In this document: piece by piece, positions 23,623-32,387 of the stretch | Layout of the letters: each line of letters starts with the position of its first letter | Position numbering within the stretch: the first letter of the stretch is position 1 | NCBI RefSeq assembly: GCF_001425205.1 | Contig: NZ_LMDW01000020.1 | Span: 37,151 to 101,150, forward strand | Source of the DNA: Variovorax sp. Root411 | GTDB lineage: Bacteria; Pseudomonadota; Gammaproteobacteria; Burkholderiales; Burkholderiaceae_C | Direction: 5' to 3' | DNA: 64,000 nt | Notes under the pieces: generated by a model | What the model was told of the DNA's origin: nothing | Seen by the model: only the letters and a program-made list of their open reading frames with translations | The model's database searches: none | Made by a program: the position numbers and the translations under genes

Positions 23623-24887
23623 GCGGAGGTTCCTTGCGCGGTCACCGGCCGTGCCGGGTCCGATGCGTCGGGGGGCGCCGAGCGCTGCGCCGGGATCTTG
23701 CCGGCCTCGATGTCGTCATACCAGAGGCGATGGTGCTCGCGCGCCCAGGTCTCGTCGACATAGCCTTCGCGCATCGCCTTGTAGGCGCCGGTCATGCCCA
23801 GCGTGCCGATGTAGATGTGGCCCAGGATCATGGCCATCATGAGCAGCGTGGCCACCGCATGGATCATGTGCGCGACCTGCATCTCGCCGCGCGTGTAGAC
23901 GAAGCCGGGCAACAGCTTGTCGAGGAACAACCCCGAGCCGATGACGATGCTGCCCAGAAAGAGCACGCCGCCCCAGAACACGGCCTTCTCGCCGGCGTTG
24001 AAGCGGTGCGACGCGGGCTCCCTGCCGCCGAACAGGCCGCCGCCGTGCCGCAGCCAGGCGAGGTCTTCCGCCCGCGGCCAGTTGCTGCGGATGAAAGTGA
24101 AGATCATGAACAGCGTGGTCACGACGAACAGCGGCCCCACGAAGTTGTGCACGGTCTTGAGCATGTAGGTGAGCCAGCCGAACAGCGCGCTGCCGAGCAC
24201 CGGCAACAGGAAGAACTTGCCGAAGGCCATCACGATGCCCGACAGCGCAAGCGTGACGAAGGCCAGGGCGTTCGACCAGTGCGTGGCGCGCTCGAACGGC
24301 GTGAAGCGCTCGATCTTGCGTCCGGTCTCGGCGCCGTGCAGCCGGATCGGCCCGCGCGTGAAATGGAAGATGGCCAGCGCCAGCAGCGTGACGAAGAGCA
24401 GCGCCGCGCCGTACGGAATGATCCAGTTGTTGCGCACCTGCCGCCAGGCCTCGCCCGCGTTGGTGAAGCGCGAGCCCGGGTACTGCACGAAGCGCTGGAT
24501 CAGGTTGCCGGCCTCGGGCGCCTCGCTCGCCGGCAGGCTGCTGTAACCGGTGACGCCGCCGCTCACCTGGCGCCACATCGGCGCGTTGTTGCCGGGCTGT
24601 ACCTTGTTGCGCTCGCCGTTGGTCTGGTTGAGGTAGTTCGGGTCGGCGCTGGCCTCGGGCTTGACCTCGAAGATGTTCTGGCTGCGGACGCCGCCCTCGG
24701 CCTTCGGTGCAGCAGCGGCAGCGGAAGCGGAAGCAGGCGAAGCAGGGGAAACAGGCGCCGGCGAAGCCGTGACGGCGCCGCTCGCGGCCGGGTTGGCGTC
24801 CTGGGCCGATGCCACCGCTGCATAGCCCAGGAGCGCGGTCGCCAACAGCGCGTGGAACGCCTGCCTGGTGCGAATGGTGACGCTCAT
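23619..24887 (-). CDS. fdhC: Formate dehydrogenase cytochrome b556 (gamma) subunit
   Basis: 422 residues, about twice the E. coli FdnI/FdoI length because of a signal-like N-terminus and a Pro/Ala/Ser-rich extension (about 30-70). The C-terminal 270 residues hold the four-helix cytochrome: ERATHWSNALAFVTLA, TVHNFVGPLFVV and AHMIHAVATLLMMAMILGHIYIG provide the haem histidines. It anchors the enzyme to the membrane and passes formate electrons to quinone. The extra N-terminal region carries another transmembrane helix (WIIPYGAALLFVTLLALAIF). Confidence 0.9.
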   Translation of the reverse strand: MSVTIRTRQAFHALLATALLGYAAVASAQDANPAASGAVTASPAPVSPASPASASAAAAAPKAEGGVRSQNIFEVKPEASADPNYLNQTNGERNKVQPGNNAPMWRQVSGGVTGYSSLPASEAPEAGNLIQRFVQYPGSRFTNAGEAWRQVRNNWIIPYGAALLFVTLLALAIFHFTRGPIRLHGAETGRKIERFTPFERATHWSNALAFVTLALSGIVMAFGKFFLLPVLGSALFGWLTYMLKTVHNFVGPLFVVTTLFMIFTFIRSNWPRAEDLAWLRHGGGLFGGREPASHRFNAGEKAVFWGGVLFLGSIVIGSGLFLDKLLPGFVYTRGEMQVAHMIHAVATLLMMAMILGHIYIGTLGMTGAYKAMREGYVDETWAREHHRLWYDDIEAGKIPAQRSAPPDASDPARPVTAQGTSA

Positions 24888-24899
24888 GCGGCCTCCGGT

Positions 24900-25148
24900 T
24901 CAGTTTTCTCGGGTGTACTCGTTCTGGCCGTTGGAGCGAACCTTGATCTGCTGCTCCCACGCCGCCTTGTCGCCCACCTTCCATCCGGGCGCGGTGAAGG
25001 CCGTGCCGGTGTTGTCCTGCGTGCCAGTGCCACTCCATGGCACTGCATCGTGCTTGACGCCCTCGGCGTTCGTCTGCGGCTTCTCGGTGCAGGCCGCAAG
25101 CAGCATCGCGCCCGACGCGAGCGCGACGAGGGTCGCGACCGCGCGCAT
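24900..25148 (-). CDS. Small lipoprotein encoded between formate dehydrogenase beta and gamma genes
   Basis: 82 residues: signal peptide MRAVATLVALASGAMLLAAC with a lipobox (LAAC, Cys20), then a hydrophilic domain containing VPWSGTGTQDNTGTAF, APGWKVGDKAAWEQQIK and QNEYTR. The start is fixed by the TGATG overlap with the beta subunit stop. Probably a membrane-tethered accessory of the periplasmic enzyme (position only). Confidence 0.75.
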   Translation of the reverse strand: MRAVATLVALASGAMLLAACTEKPQTNAEGVKHDAVPWSGTGTQDNTGTAFTAPGWKVGDKAAWEQQIKVRSNGQNEYTREN

Positions 25149-25768
25149 CACTTGGTGCCTCCGGTGGGTGGTTTGCCGGCCTGTTGCGAGCCGTAGGCCG
25201 TGCCCCAGCCCCAGACTTCGGCGCCCGTGCCGCGTTGCACGACGCGCGTGCGGAAGATGTCGGCCACCACGTCGCCGTCGCCGGCCAGCAGCGCCTTGGT
25301 CGAGCACATCTCGGCACAGGCCGGCAGCTTGCCTTCGGCCAGGCGGTTGCGGCCGTACTTCTCGAACTCGGCTTCGGAGCCGTTGGCTTCGGGGCCGCCG
25401 GCGCAGAAGGTGCACTTGTCCATCTTGCCGCGTGCGCCGAAGGTGCCTTGCGACGGGAACTGCGGCGCGCCGAACGGGCAGGCGTACGAGCAGTAGCCGC
25501 AGCCGATGCACACGTCCTTGTCGTGCAGCACCACGCCTTCCTCGGTGCGGTAGAAGCATTGCACGGGGCACACCGCCATGCAGGGTGCGTCGGAGCAATG
25601 CATGCAGGCCACCGAGATCGATTTCTCGCCCGGCAGGCCGTCATTGAGCGTGACCACGCGGCGGCGATTCACGCCCCAGGGCACCTCGTTCTCGTTCTTG
25701 CAGGCCGTGACACAGCCGTTGCACTCGATGCAGCGCTCGGAATCGCAGACGAACTTCATTCTTGCCAT
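25148..25768 (-). CDS. fdhB: Formate dehydrogenase Fe-S (beta) subunit
   Basis: 206 residues with four cysteine clusters for four [4Fe-4S]: CDSERCIECNGCVTAC, CMHCSDAPCMAVCP, CIGCGYCSYACPFG and CTFC with later Cys in PACAEMCSTKAL. It lacks the C-terminal membrane helix of E. coli FdnH, so contact with the membrane is left to the gamma subunit. It carries electrons from the catalytic subunit to the cytochrome. AAGGAA precedes the ATG. Confidence 0.93.
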   Translation of the reverse strand: MARMKFVCDSERCIECNGCVTACKNENEVPWGVNRRRVVTLNDGLPGEKSISVACMHCSDAPCMAVCPVQCFYRTEEGVVLHDKDVCIGCGYCSYACPFGAPQFPSQGTFGARGKMDKCTFCAGGPEANGSEAEFEKYGRNRLAEGKLPACAEMCSTKALLAGDGDVVADIFRTRVVQRGTGAEVWGWGTAYGSQQAGKPPTGGTK

Positions 25769-25777
25769 GGTGATTCC

Positions 25778-28765
25778 TTATGCTTTCTCGATGTTGCAGA
25801 CCGTGGTTTTGGTCTCTTGCATCATGGTGACGCTGTCGTAGCCGTAGGTCGTGCCGGTGTTGATGGCTTCGCCGCGCACGATGGGCGCCGCGCCCTTCGG
25901 GTAGTAGGCGAGCAGGTCCTGGCCCTGCCAGCGGCCCGAGAAGTGGAAGGGCATGAACACCGTGTCGGGCCCGACGCGCTCGGTCACCAGGGCCTGCACG
26001 TTGAGCTTGGCGCCGGTGGGCGTGTGCACCCAGGCGCGCTCGCCGTTGCGGATGTTCTTCTCGGCCGCCACCTTCGGATTGATCTCGATGAACATCTCCT
26101 GCTGCAACTCGGCCAGCCAGGGATTGGAGCGCGTTTCCTCGCCGCCGCCCTCGTACTCCACGAGCCGGCCCGAGGTCATGATGTACGGGAATTTCTCGGC
26201 GATCTTGTCGGCGACGTTCTTCTGCTGCACGGTCTTGTAGAGCGTGGGCAGGCGCCAGAAGGCCATCTTGTCGTCGTGGGTCGGATACTTCGCGACCAGG
26301 TCGGGACGCGTGCCGTAGAGCGGCTCCCGGTGCTGCGGAATCGCATCCGGGAAGTTCCACACCGATGCACGCGCCTTGGCATTGCCGAAGGGGTGGCAGC
26401 CGTGGTTCTTCATGAACACGCGGATCATGCCGCCCGAACTGTCGGTCTTCCAGTTCTTGCCTTCGGCCTTGGGCTTCTCGGCCTCGGTGAGTTCGTCCCA
26501 CCAGCCGAGTTTCTTGAGCAGCAGGTGGTCGAGTTCGGGGTAGCCGGTGGTGATCTCGGCGCCGAGCGAGTGGGAGCCGTCTTCGGCCAGCAGGTTCTTG
26601 CCGTTGCGCTCCACGCCGAAGTTCGCGCGGAAGTTGCCGCCCCCATCCATCACGTGCTTGGACGTGTCGTAGAGGTTGGGCGAGCCGGGGTGCTTGAGCT
26701 CGGGCGTGCCGTAGCAGGGCCAGGGCAGTCCGAAGTAATCCCCCGAGATGTCGTAGCCGTTGACCTTGTCCTTGACGGAACCCTTGGCCTTGAGCGTGCG
26801 CACGTCGAAGGCGGCCATGTTGCGCATGTGCGCCTGCAGCCGCTCGGGGCTCTGGCCCGAGTAGCCGACGGCCCAGCAGGACTTGTTGATCTCGCGCAGG
26901 ATGTCGTCCGGCACGGGCTCGTCCATGCCCTTGACCTTCTGCATCTTGTAGTTCTTGCTGAGCTCCTTGCCGAAGCCCAGCCGGTCGGCGAACTGCTGCA
27001 TGATCATGTGGTCGCTGCGGCTTTCCCAAAGCGGCTCGATCACCTTCTCGCGCCATTGGACCGACCGGTTCGACGCCGTCACCGATCCGCTGGTTTCGAA
27101 CTGCGTGCACGCGGGCAGCAGGTACACCGCGCGATTCGCATTGGCGTCCTCGGGCCTGCCCGGCATCGCGGCCATCGCGGCCGTGGCCGACGGATACGGG
27201 TCGACGACGACGAGCAGATCGAGCTTGTCCATCGCCCGCTTCATCTCGAGGCCGCGGGTCTGCGAGTTGGGCGCATGGCCCCAGTAGAAGACGCCGCGCA
27301 GGTTCGAGTCCTGGTCGATCAGTTCGTTCTTCTCGAGCACGCCGTCGATCCAGCGCGACACCGTGATGCCGGGCTTGCTCATCATCGCGGGCGATGCGAA
27401 ACGGCCCTTGATCCATTCGAAGTCCACGCCCCAGGTGGCGGCGAAGTGCTTCCACGAACCTTCGACCAGGCCGTAGTAGCCCGGCAGCGAATCGGGGTTG
27501 GGGCCGACGTCGGTCGCGCCTTGCACGTTGTCGTGTCCGCGGAAGATGTTGGTGCCGCCGCCCGACGTGCCGACGTTGCCGAGCGCCAGCTGGAGGATGC
27601 ACGAAGCCCGCACGATGGCGTTGCCGATGCTGTGCTGCGTCTGGCCCATGCACCAGACCACCGTGCCGGGGCGGTTCTCGTGCAGCATGGTCGCGATCTT
27701 CAATACCTGGGCTTCGCCGACGCCGCAGGCCTCTTCGACCTTGTCCGGTGTCCACTTGCTCATGACGTCCGTGCGCACGTCGTCCATGCCGTAGACGCGG
27801 TCGTTGATGTAGCGCTTGTCTTCCCAGCCGTTCTTGAAGATGTGGTGCAGGATGCCGAACAGGAACGCGATGTCCGAGCCCGAGCGGATGCGCACGTATT
27901 CGTGGGCCTTGGCCGCGGTGCGGGTGAAGCGCGGGTCGACCACGATCATCTTGCAGCCGTTTTCCTTGGCGTGCAGCATGTGCAGCATGCTCACGGGGTG
28001 CGCCTCGGCCGCATTCGAGCCGATGTACATCGCGACCTTCGCGTTGCGCATGTCGTTGTACGAATTGGTCATGGCGCCGTAGCCCCATGTATTCGCCACG
28101 CCCGCGACCGTGGTCGAGTGGCAGATGCGCGCCTGGTGGTCGCAGTTGTTGCTGCCGAAGAAGCTCACGAACTTGCGCATCAGGTACGACTGCTCGTTGC
28201 TGTGCTTGCTCGAACCGATCCAGTAGATCGCGTCCGGCCCGCTGGCCTTGGTGAGTTCCTTGAGCTTGGCCGTGATTTCGTCGAGCGCGGTGTCCCAGCT
28301 GATGCGCTCGTACTTGCCGTTGACGAGCTTCATCGGGTAGCGCAGGCGGTATTCGCCATGGCCGTGTTCGCGCAGCGCGGCGCCCTTGGCGCAGTGGGCG
28401 CCGAGGTTCAGGGGCGAATCGAACACGGGTTCCTGCCGCACCCACACGCCGTTCTCGACCACGGCGTCGGACGCGCAGCCAACCGAGCAGTGCGAACACA
28501 CGGTGCGCTTCACCTCGATCTTGCCGGCGCCGATCGCCGTAGGCTTGCCGTCGGCGGCCTTGGCCTTCTGGATCAGCGTGAGCTGGCTGGCGGCCAGGCC
28601 CACCCCGACGCCGAGGCCGGAGCGCCGCAGGAAGGCGCGCCGGTCCATCGTCGGCAAGGCGTTCGCAAGACCGCGCCGAAGGCTGTGGACGAAGGGCGAC
28701 GCGTGGGTGGACGCGTCGGAGGCACGCTGACCCGCGATGCTCGGGGATTTTCTTGTCAGAAGCAC
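25778..28765 (-). CDS. fdhA: Formate dehydrogenase catalytic (alpha) subunit, Cys form
   Basis: 995 residues. A twin-arginine signal (RRAFLRRSG, 42-50) is preceded by about 40 extra residues. C90-x2-C93-x3-C97 and a fourth Cys near 124 hold a [4Fe-4S]. The metal ligand is Cys in QARICHSTTVAG, where E. coli FdnG has selenocysteine, so no SelB pathway is needed. FQ-type bis-MGD loops (YIGSNAAEAHP, IVVDPRFTRTA, GNVGTSGGGTNIFRG) follow. Periplasmic oxidation of formate to CO2. The GTG at 28765 is backed by GAGGAG eight bases upstream; Met40 is the alternative start. Confidence 0.93.
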   Translation of the reverse strand: MLLTRKSPSIAGQRASDASTHASPFVHSLRRGLANALPTMDRRAFLRRSGLGVGVGLAASQLTLIQKAKAADGKPTAIGAGKIEVKRTVCSHCSVGCASDAVVENGVWVRQEPVFDSPLNLGAHCAKGAALREHGHGEYRLRYPMKLVNGKYERISWDTALDEITAKLKELTKASGPDAIYWIGSSKHSNEQSYLMRKFVSFFGSNNCDHQARICHSTTVAGVANTWGYGAMTNSYNDMRNAKVAMYIGSNAAEAHPVSMLHMLHAKENGCKMIVVDPRFTRTAAKAHEYVRIRSGSDIAFLFGILHHIFKNGWEDKRYINDRVYGMDDVRTDVMSKWTPDKVEEACGVGEAQVLKIATMLHENRPGTVVWCMGQTQHSIGNAIVRASCILQLALGNVGTSGGGTNIFRGHDNVQGATDVGPNPDSLPGYYGLVEGSWKHFAATWGVDFEWIKGRFASPAMMSKPGITVSRWIDGVLEKNELIDQDSNLRGVFYWGHAPNSQTRGLEMKRAMDKLDLLVVVDPYPSATAAMAAMPGRPEDANANRAVYLLPACTQFETSGSVTASNRSVQWREKVIEPLWESRSDHMIMQQFADRLGFGKELSKNYKMQKVKGMDEPVPDDILREINKSCWAVGYSGQSPERLQAHMRNMAAFDVRTLKAKGSVKDKVNGYDISGDYFGLPWPCYGTPELKHPGSPNLYDTSKHVMDGGGNFRANFGVERNGKNLLAEDGSHSLGAEITTGYPELDHLLLKKLGWWDELTEAEKPKAEGKNWKTDSSGGMIRVFMKNHGCHPFGNAKARASVWNFPDAIPQHREPLYGTRPDLVAKYPTHDDKMAFWRLPTLYKTVQQKNVADKIAEKFPYIMTSGRLVEYEGGGEETRSNPWLAELQQEMFIEINPKVAAEKNIRNGERAWVHTPTGAKLNVQALVTERVGPDTVFMPFHFSGRWQGQDLLAYYPKGAAPIVRGEAINTGTTYGYDSVTMMQETKTTVCNIEKA

Positions 28766-28777
28766 AGCAGGGACTCC

Positions 28778-28999
28778 TCAGGCTGAAGCGGTCGCGTAGT
28801 AGCGCTTGACGTGCTCGCTCAGGGAATAGCCGCCGCCGTTTTCAGGCGCGGGTGGCAGGGGGGAGGGGGCGGCGACGGGCGTCTCGACCACCTTCGGCAG
28901 CGCCGTGACGGCCACCGCGGCGACGCCGGCGGTTGCGGCACCGAGGAAGAATCCCCGACGGGATGCCGGCTCGAGGCCGGTGTTCTGGCTGTCCTGCAT
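28778..28999 (-). CDS. Twin-arginine mini-protein of formate dehydrogenase loci
   Basis: 73 residues: SRRGFFLGAATAGVAAVAVTAL is a Tat-type signal, followed by a Pro-rich linker and the conserved end YSLSEHVKRYYATASA. Matches the small Tat-target family that precedes fdhA genes in proteobacteria. Perhaps a piggy-back partner for export of the alpha subunit; function unproven. Confidence 0.85.
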   Translation of the reverse strand: MQDSQNTGLEPASRRGFFLGAATAGVAAVAVTALPKVVETPVAAPSPLPPAPENGGGYSLSEHVKRYYATASA

Positions 29000-29111
29000 G
29001 CTGACTCCCGGAGTGGCTAGGCCCGACGAGAGAAGGAAACCCGTCCGCCCTTACAAATCCTAGACCAGCAGCAACCGGCGAGCAACCTGATAAGCCCTTG
29101 CATCCGTTGCC

Positions 29112-29729
29112 TCAGGCCAGCATGTCGAAGGCCTGCGCCTCGACGTCGCCGAACGCGCGCGTGAAGACGGCGAGTGCCGCATAGAACCGGGCCTTCGGAT
29201 GCTGCGACACGGCCTCGCACAAGGCCGGCAGCCAAGGCTGGATGTGCTTCGAGAAGATGGCCTGTTGCTGTGTGAGGTTGGCGACCTCCACGTCCTCGCC
29301 GGCGATCAGGTAGCGCATGACCTCGAACAGGCAGGCGATGTGGTCCTCGGTCTCGTAGGTGCTCTCGGTGCGTGCCAGGCCCAGCCGGTCGAGGTCGTTG
29401 CGCAGCTGCACGAGCGGCTTGTCGTTGAGGAAGCCGCTCAGGTAGTGCGAGCCGAAGAGGAAGACCTCGGGCTTGCCGATGCCGCCGAAGAGCGCGTCGT
29501 ATTCGTCGTGCGCGGCGGCCGCGCTCGTGTCGCGCGCGATGCCGACCAGCTGGCGCCACGGTTCCTCGAGAAAGGCGCCCGCGGCCGGCGCCTCGGTGGG
29601 CGCCATCTGGAAGGCCTCCAGCAGCCCGGCATCGGGTGCGGCGTACCAGAGCCGCGCCAGCAGGCCGTAGAGCTCCGCCCGGGCCACCTCCTCGTCGAGT
29701 GCGGAAGAGGCGGGAAAGGTCTGGCTCAT
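29112..29729 (-). CDS. TorD-family molecular chaperone
   Basis: 205 residues, all-helical TorD/DmsD-type protein: ELYGLLARLWYAAPD, HDEYDALFGGIGKPEVFLFGSHYLSGFLNDKPL and EDHIACLFEVMRYLIAGED. It should bind the twin-arginine signal of FdhA during cofactor loading. The ATGA overlap with the polyferredoxin stop fixes the start. Confidence 0.87.
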   Translation of the reverse strand: MSQTFPASSALDEEVARAELYGLLARLWYAAPDAGLLEAFQMAPTEAPAAGAFLEEPWRQLVGIARDTSAAAAHDEYDALFGGIGKPEVFLFGSHYLSGFLNDKPLVQLRNDLDRLGLARTESTYETEDHIACLFEVMRYLIAGEDVEVANLTQQQAIFSKHIQPWLPALCEAVSQHPKARFYAALAVFTRAFGDVEAQAFDMLA

Positions 29730-31840
29730 AGCGGGGCGATCTTCACTTCGTCGGTGGCACTGTAGAGGTCGATGACGCGGCAGTCGCTGCACATCTTGAG
29801 GCGCTCCAGCGCTTCGCCCTGGAACATCGCATGCCCGGCCAGCTTGCCGAGCATGGCCTCGATCGCCTTCTGCGTGCCGAAGGGCTTGCTGCAGCGGATG
29901 CAGACCCAGGGCTTGGCCTCGTTCAGCAGCACCTGCTGCTTGCGCTCGGGCGCAGCCAGCAGGCGCGGCAAGAGCGAGACGGCGTCTTCGGGGCATGTGG
30001 TCTCGCACAAGCCGCATTGAACGCAGTTCTTCTCGATGAAGCGCAGCTGCGGCGCGCTCTGGCTGTCGAGCAGCGCGCCCGACGGGCAGGCGCCGACGCA
30101 GGCCAAGCACAGCGTGCACTTGTCCTTGTCGACCGCGATGGCGCCGAGCGGCGATCCTGCCGGCAACCCGAAAGCCAGCGGTGCGTCGGCCGGCGCCTGC
30201 AGGGTCGGCGCCTCGCCCATCAGGTGGTCGAGCGCCATCTCGAGCCGGTCGCGCTTGTCGGCTCCGACGGCGAAGCGCGCAGGGTTGGCCGGCACGCGCT
30301 GCGTGGTCGTGCGCAAGCTGGCCAGCGCGGCATCCAGAACGGCCGGCGAGTCGGCCTCGATCACGCGGAAGTGCGTACCGGTGTAGCCCAGGCCCCGCAA
30401 CAGCGCCTGCGCGATGTCCATCTGCGTCTTGAGGGCCGCGAGGTACTGCGGCGCTTCCTCTCCGGTGCAAAGCACCGCCACCTGCGAGGCACCGAAGGCG
30501 ATCGCGCTCAGCCACAGGTCGATGCCGGTGCTGGCCGCATGAAAGAGGTCCACGGGAATCACCTGCGCCGGCACGCCCTGCGCCTTGCCGAGCTGCGCCT
30601 GTCGGCCGAGTTGCTCGAGCAGCGCTTGGCCGTCTTCCTGGCTGTGCAGCAGCAGCGCGGCGTCGCGGCCGCCCGCCGCGGCATAGGTGGCGAGCAGCTT
30701 GCGCAGCTTGAGCCCCTGGTCGGGCGCACGCGGGTAGGTGTAGCCCAGGGCGCCCGTCGGGCACACCGTGGTGCAGGCCCCGCAGCCGACGCACAAGTTC
30801 GGGTTGACCACGATGCGCTGGCGCTGCCTGTCGCTGCTCACGGCATGGGCCGAGCACACGTCGACGCAGGCATTGCAGCCGACCACCTCGTTGCGGCTGT
30901 GCGCGCAGAGCTTCTGCTTGTAGTCGAAGAACTTGGGCTTTTCGAATTCCCCGACCAGCTCACGCAAGCGCAGCAGCGTCTGCAGGCCCTCGGCATGCGC
31001 GACGCCGCCGGACAGGTGGAAGTAGCCCTGCGGCGGTGCGTGCCAGTCGATCTGCGGCGCGGTGCCGAGATCGAGCACGAGGTCGAACGCCGCATCGAGC
31101 GCCTGGGGCTCGCGGCTGAAATTGATGGCGCCCGCCACGCTGCAGGCGCGTTCGCAATCGCGGTGCGAGGTGCAGCGCGCGTTGTCGATCTGGTAGTCCA
31201 GCCCGATGGCCTGCTCGGGGCAGGCGACCACGCAGGCGTTGCAGCGGGTGCACAGGTCGAGGTCGATCGCGTTGTCGCGCGTCCAGCGCAGCGTGAAGGC
31301 GCCGAGCCAGCCGGTGAGCGAATCGATGCGCCCGGCAATCACCGGCCAGCGGCGCGCCTGTGCGCCGCCGCCTGCACCGGGCCCCTGCGCGAACAAGGTC
31401 ACGTCGAGCGTGTCGCCGACCAGCGCCGCAGCACGCTCGGCTTCGTCGAGCGGGCCGATGATCAGCAGCCGGCCCTGGCTGGTGTAGCTCACGGTCGGGA
31501 CGGGCTCGGGCTCGGGCAGGCTGGCCGCGGCCAGCAGCGCGGCGATCTTCGGCATCGCGGCCTTGGCGTCGCGGCTCCAGCCGCCCGTCTCGCGGATGTT
31601 GATGAAGCGGATCGGCGAGGTCGCGTCGGGCGTCTGCGTGGCGAGTTCGCCGAAGAGCCGTTTTTCCTGGGTGCAGGCGACCACGACCTCGTCGCCGGAC
31701 TGGATGGCGCGCTGGAAGGAAGTCGCCTCGCGGCGGCACAGCGACGAATGCAGCGGAAGCGTTTCAGCCAGTGCCGCGCCGAGGGTCTTCGGCTCGAGCG
31801 GCATCGTCTGGTTGCAGTCGCAGATCAGCGTGGTGGTCAT
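29726..31840 (-). CDS. Polyferredoxin-like 4Fe-4S protein of the formate dehydrogenase locus
   Basis: 704 residues with at least five ferredoxin-type clusters: LCTRCNACVVACPEQA, CTSHRDCERAC, LCVGCGACTTVCPTGA, CTLCLACVGACPSGA and CVQCGLCETTCPEDA, and lone Cys pairs near the end (CIRCSKPFG, MCSDCR). The stretch from about residue 120 holds a GPLDEAERAAA dinucleotide-like segment. Probably a cytoplasmic electron carrier or maturation factor for the dehydrogenase; homologues accompany DUF3305/DUF3306 and TorD genes. The ATG at 31840 overlaps the DUF3306 gene by 77 bases. Confidence 0.82.
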   Translation of the reverse strand: MTTTLICDCNQTMPLEPKTLGAALAETLPLHSSLCRREATSFQRAIQSGDEVVVACTQEKRLFGELATQTPDATSPIRFINIRETGGWSRDAKAAMPKIAALLAAASLPEPEPVPTVSYTSQGRLLIIGPLDEAERAAALVGDTLDVTLFAQGPGAGGGAQARRWPVIAGRIDSLTGWLGAFTLRWTRDNAIDLDLCTRCNACVVACPEQAIGLDYQIDNARCTSHRDCERACSVAGAINFSREPQALDAAFDLVLDLGTAPQIDWHAPPQGYFHLSGGVAHAEGLQTLLRLRELVGEFEKPKFFDYKQKLCAHSRNEVVGCNACVDVCSAHAVSSDRQRQRIVVNPNLCVGCGACTTVCPTGALGYTYPRAPDQGLKLRKLLATYAAAGGRDAALLLHSQEDGQALLEQLGRQAQLGKAQGVPAQVIPVDLFHAASTGIDLWLSAIAFGASQVAVLCTGEEAPQYLAALKTQMDIAQALLRGLGYTGTHFRVIEADSPAVLDAALASLRTTTQRVPANPARFAVGADKRDRLEMALDHLMGEAPTLQAPADAPLAFGLPAGSPLGAIAVDKDKCTLCLACVGACPSGALLDSQSAPQLRFIEKNCVQCGLCETTCPEDAVSLLPRLLAAPERKQQVLLNEAKPWVCIRCSKPFGTQKAIEAMLGKLAGHAMFQGEALERLKMCSDCRVIDLYSATDEVKIAPL

Positions 31841-32387
31841 CGGTTTCTTGGCTGGCGGGCTGCATCTCGGCAACCGGCGGGCTGGGAAGCGTTTCGGATT
31901 CTCCGGACTGTGCCACTTTCGCCGTCCCGGTGGTGTCGGGGGTTTCCGGGGGAATGTCCTCGGGCGCCTCGTCGAAGAGCTTGAGGAACTTGGCGCTCGC
32001 CATCTGGCGCAGCACGCTCTCTGGCACGGGGGTGGATCGGGAATAGTCGTCGACGTAGGTGTCGAGACCATCCATCACGTTGAAATGCGGATCGGAAAAG
32101 AGCTTGCGCAAGGCCGCGTTCTTGACCTCGGGCGCGACCTCCCTGGCCAGGAAGGGCTTGTAGTCCGACTCGATGCCCAGCGCTTCCACATCGGCGAGCG
32201 TCAGTGGCGGCGGAGCTTCCTGTTCACCCTCCGGGGGCAGGGCGGCAGCCTCCGCGACGGGGGTGGGCGCTGCCGCTGGCGCCGGAACAGGTTGCGCTGC
32301 CGGCGGGGCCCTCTCTTCCACGGCGGTCTCGGCCGCGCGCACCTCCTGCTTGCGGCGCGACCACCGTCCGAGAAAACCCTCAGACAT
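31764..32387 (-). CDS. DUF3306 protein
   Basis: 207 residues. FLGRWSRRKQE at the N-terminus, a Pro/Ala-rich stretch (25-65), then the conserved part LTLADVEALGIESDYKPFLAREVAPEVKNAALRKLF and VMDGLDTYVDDYSR. Known as a partner of formate dehydrogenase loci; function unknown. Its last 25 codons run inside the polyferredoxin gene in another frame. Confidence 0.82.
   Translation of the reverse strand: MSEGFLGRWSRRKQEVRAAETAVEERAPPAAQPVPAPAAAPTPVAEAAALPPEGEQEAPPPLTLADVEALGIESDYKPFLAREVAPEVKNAALRKLFSDPHFNVMDGLDTYVDDYSRSTPVPESVLRQMASAKFLKLFDEAPEDIPPETPDTTGTAKVAQSGESETLPSPPVAEMQPASQETDDHHADLRLQPDDAARAEDPRRGTG

Noticed and set aside
27600..28765. A selenocysteine codon in fdhA.
   Set aside because: The aligned ligand position (QARICHS) is an ordinary Cys codon; no in-frame UGA and no SECIS element is needed.
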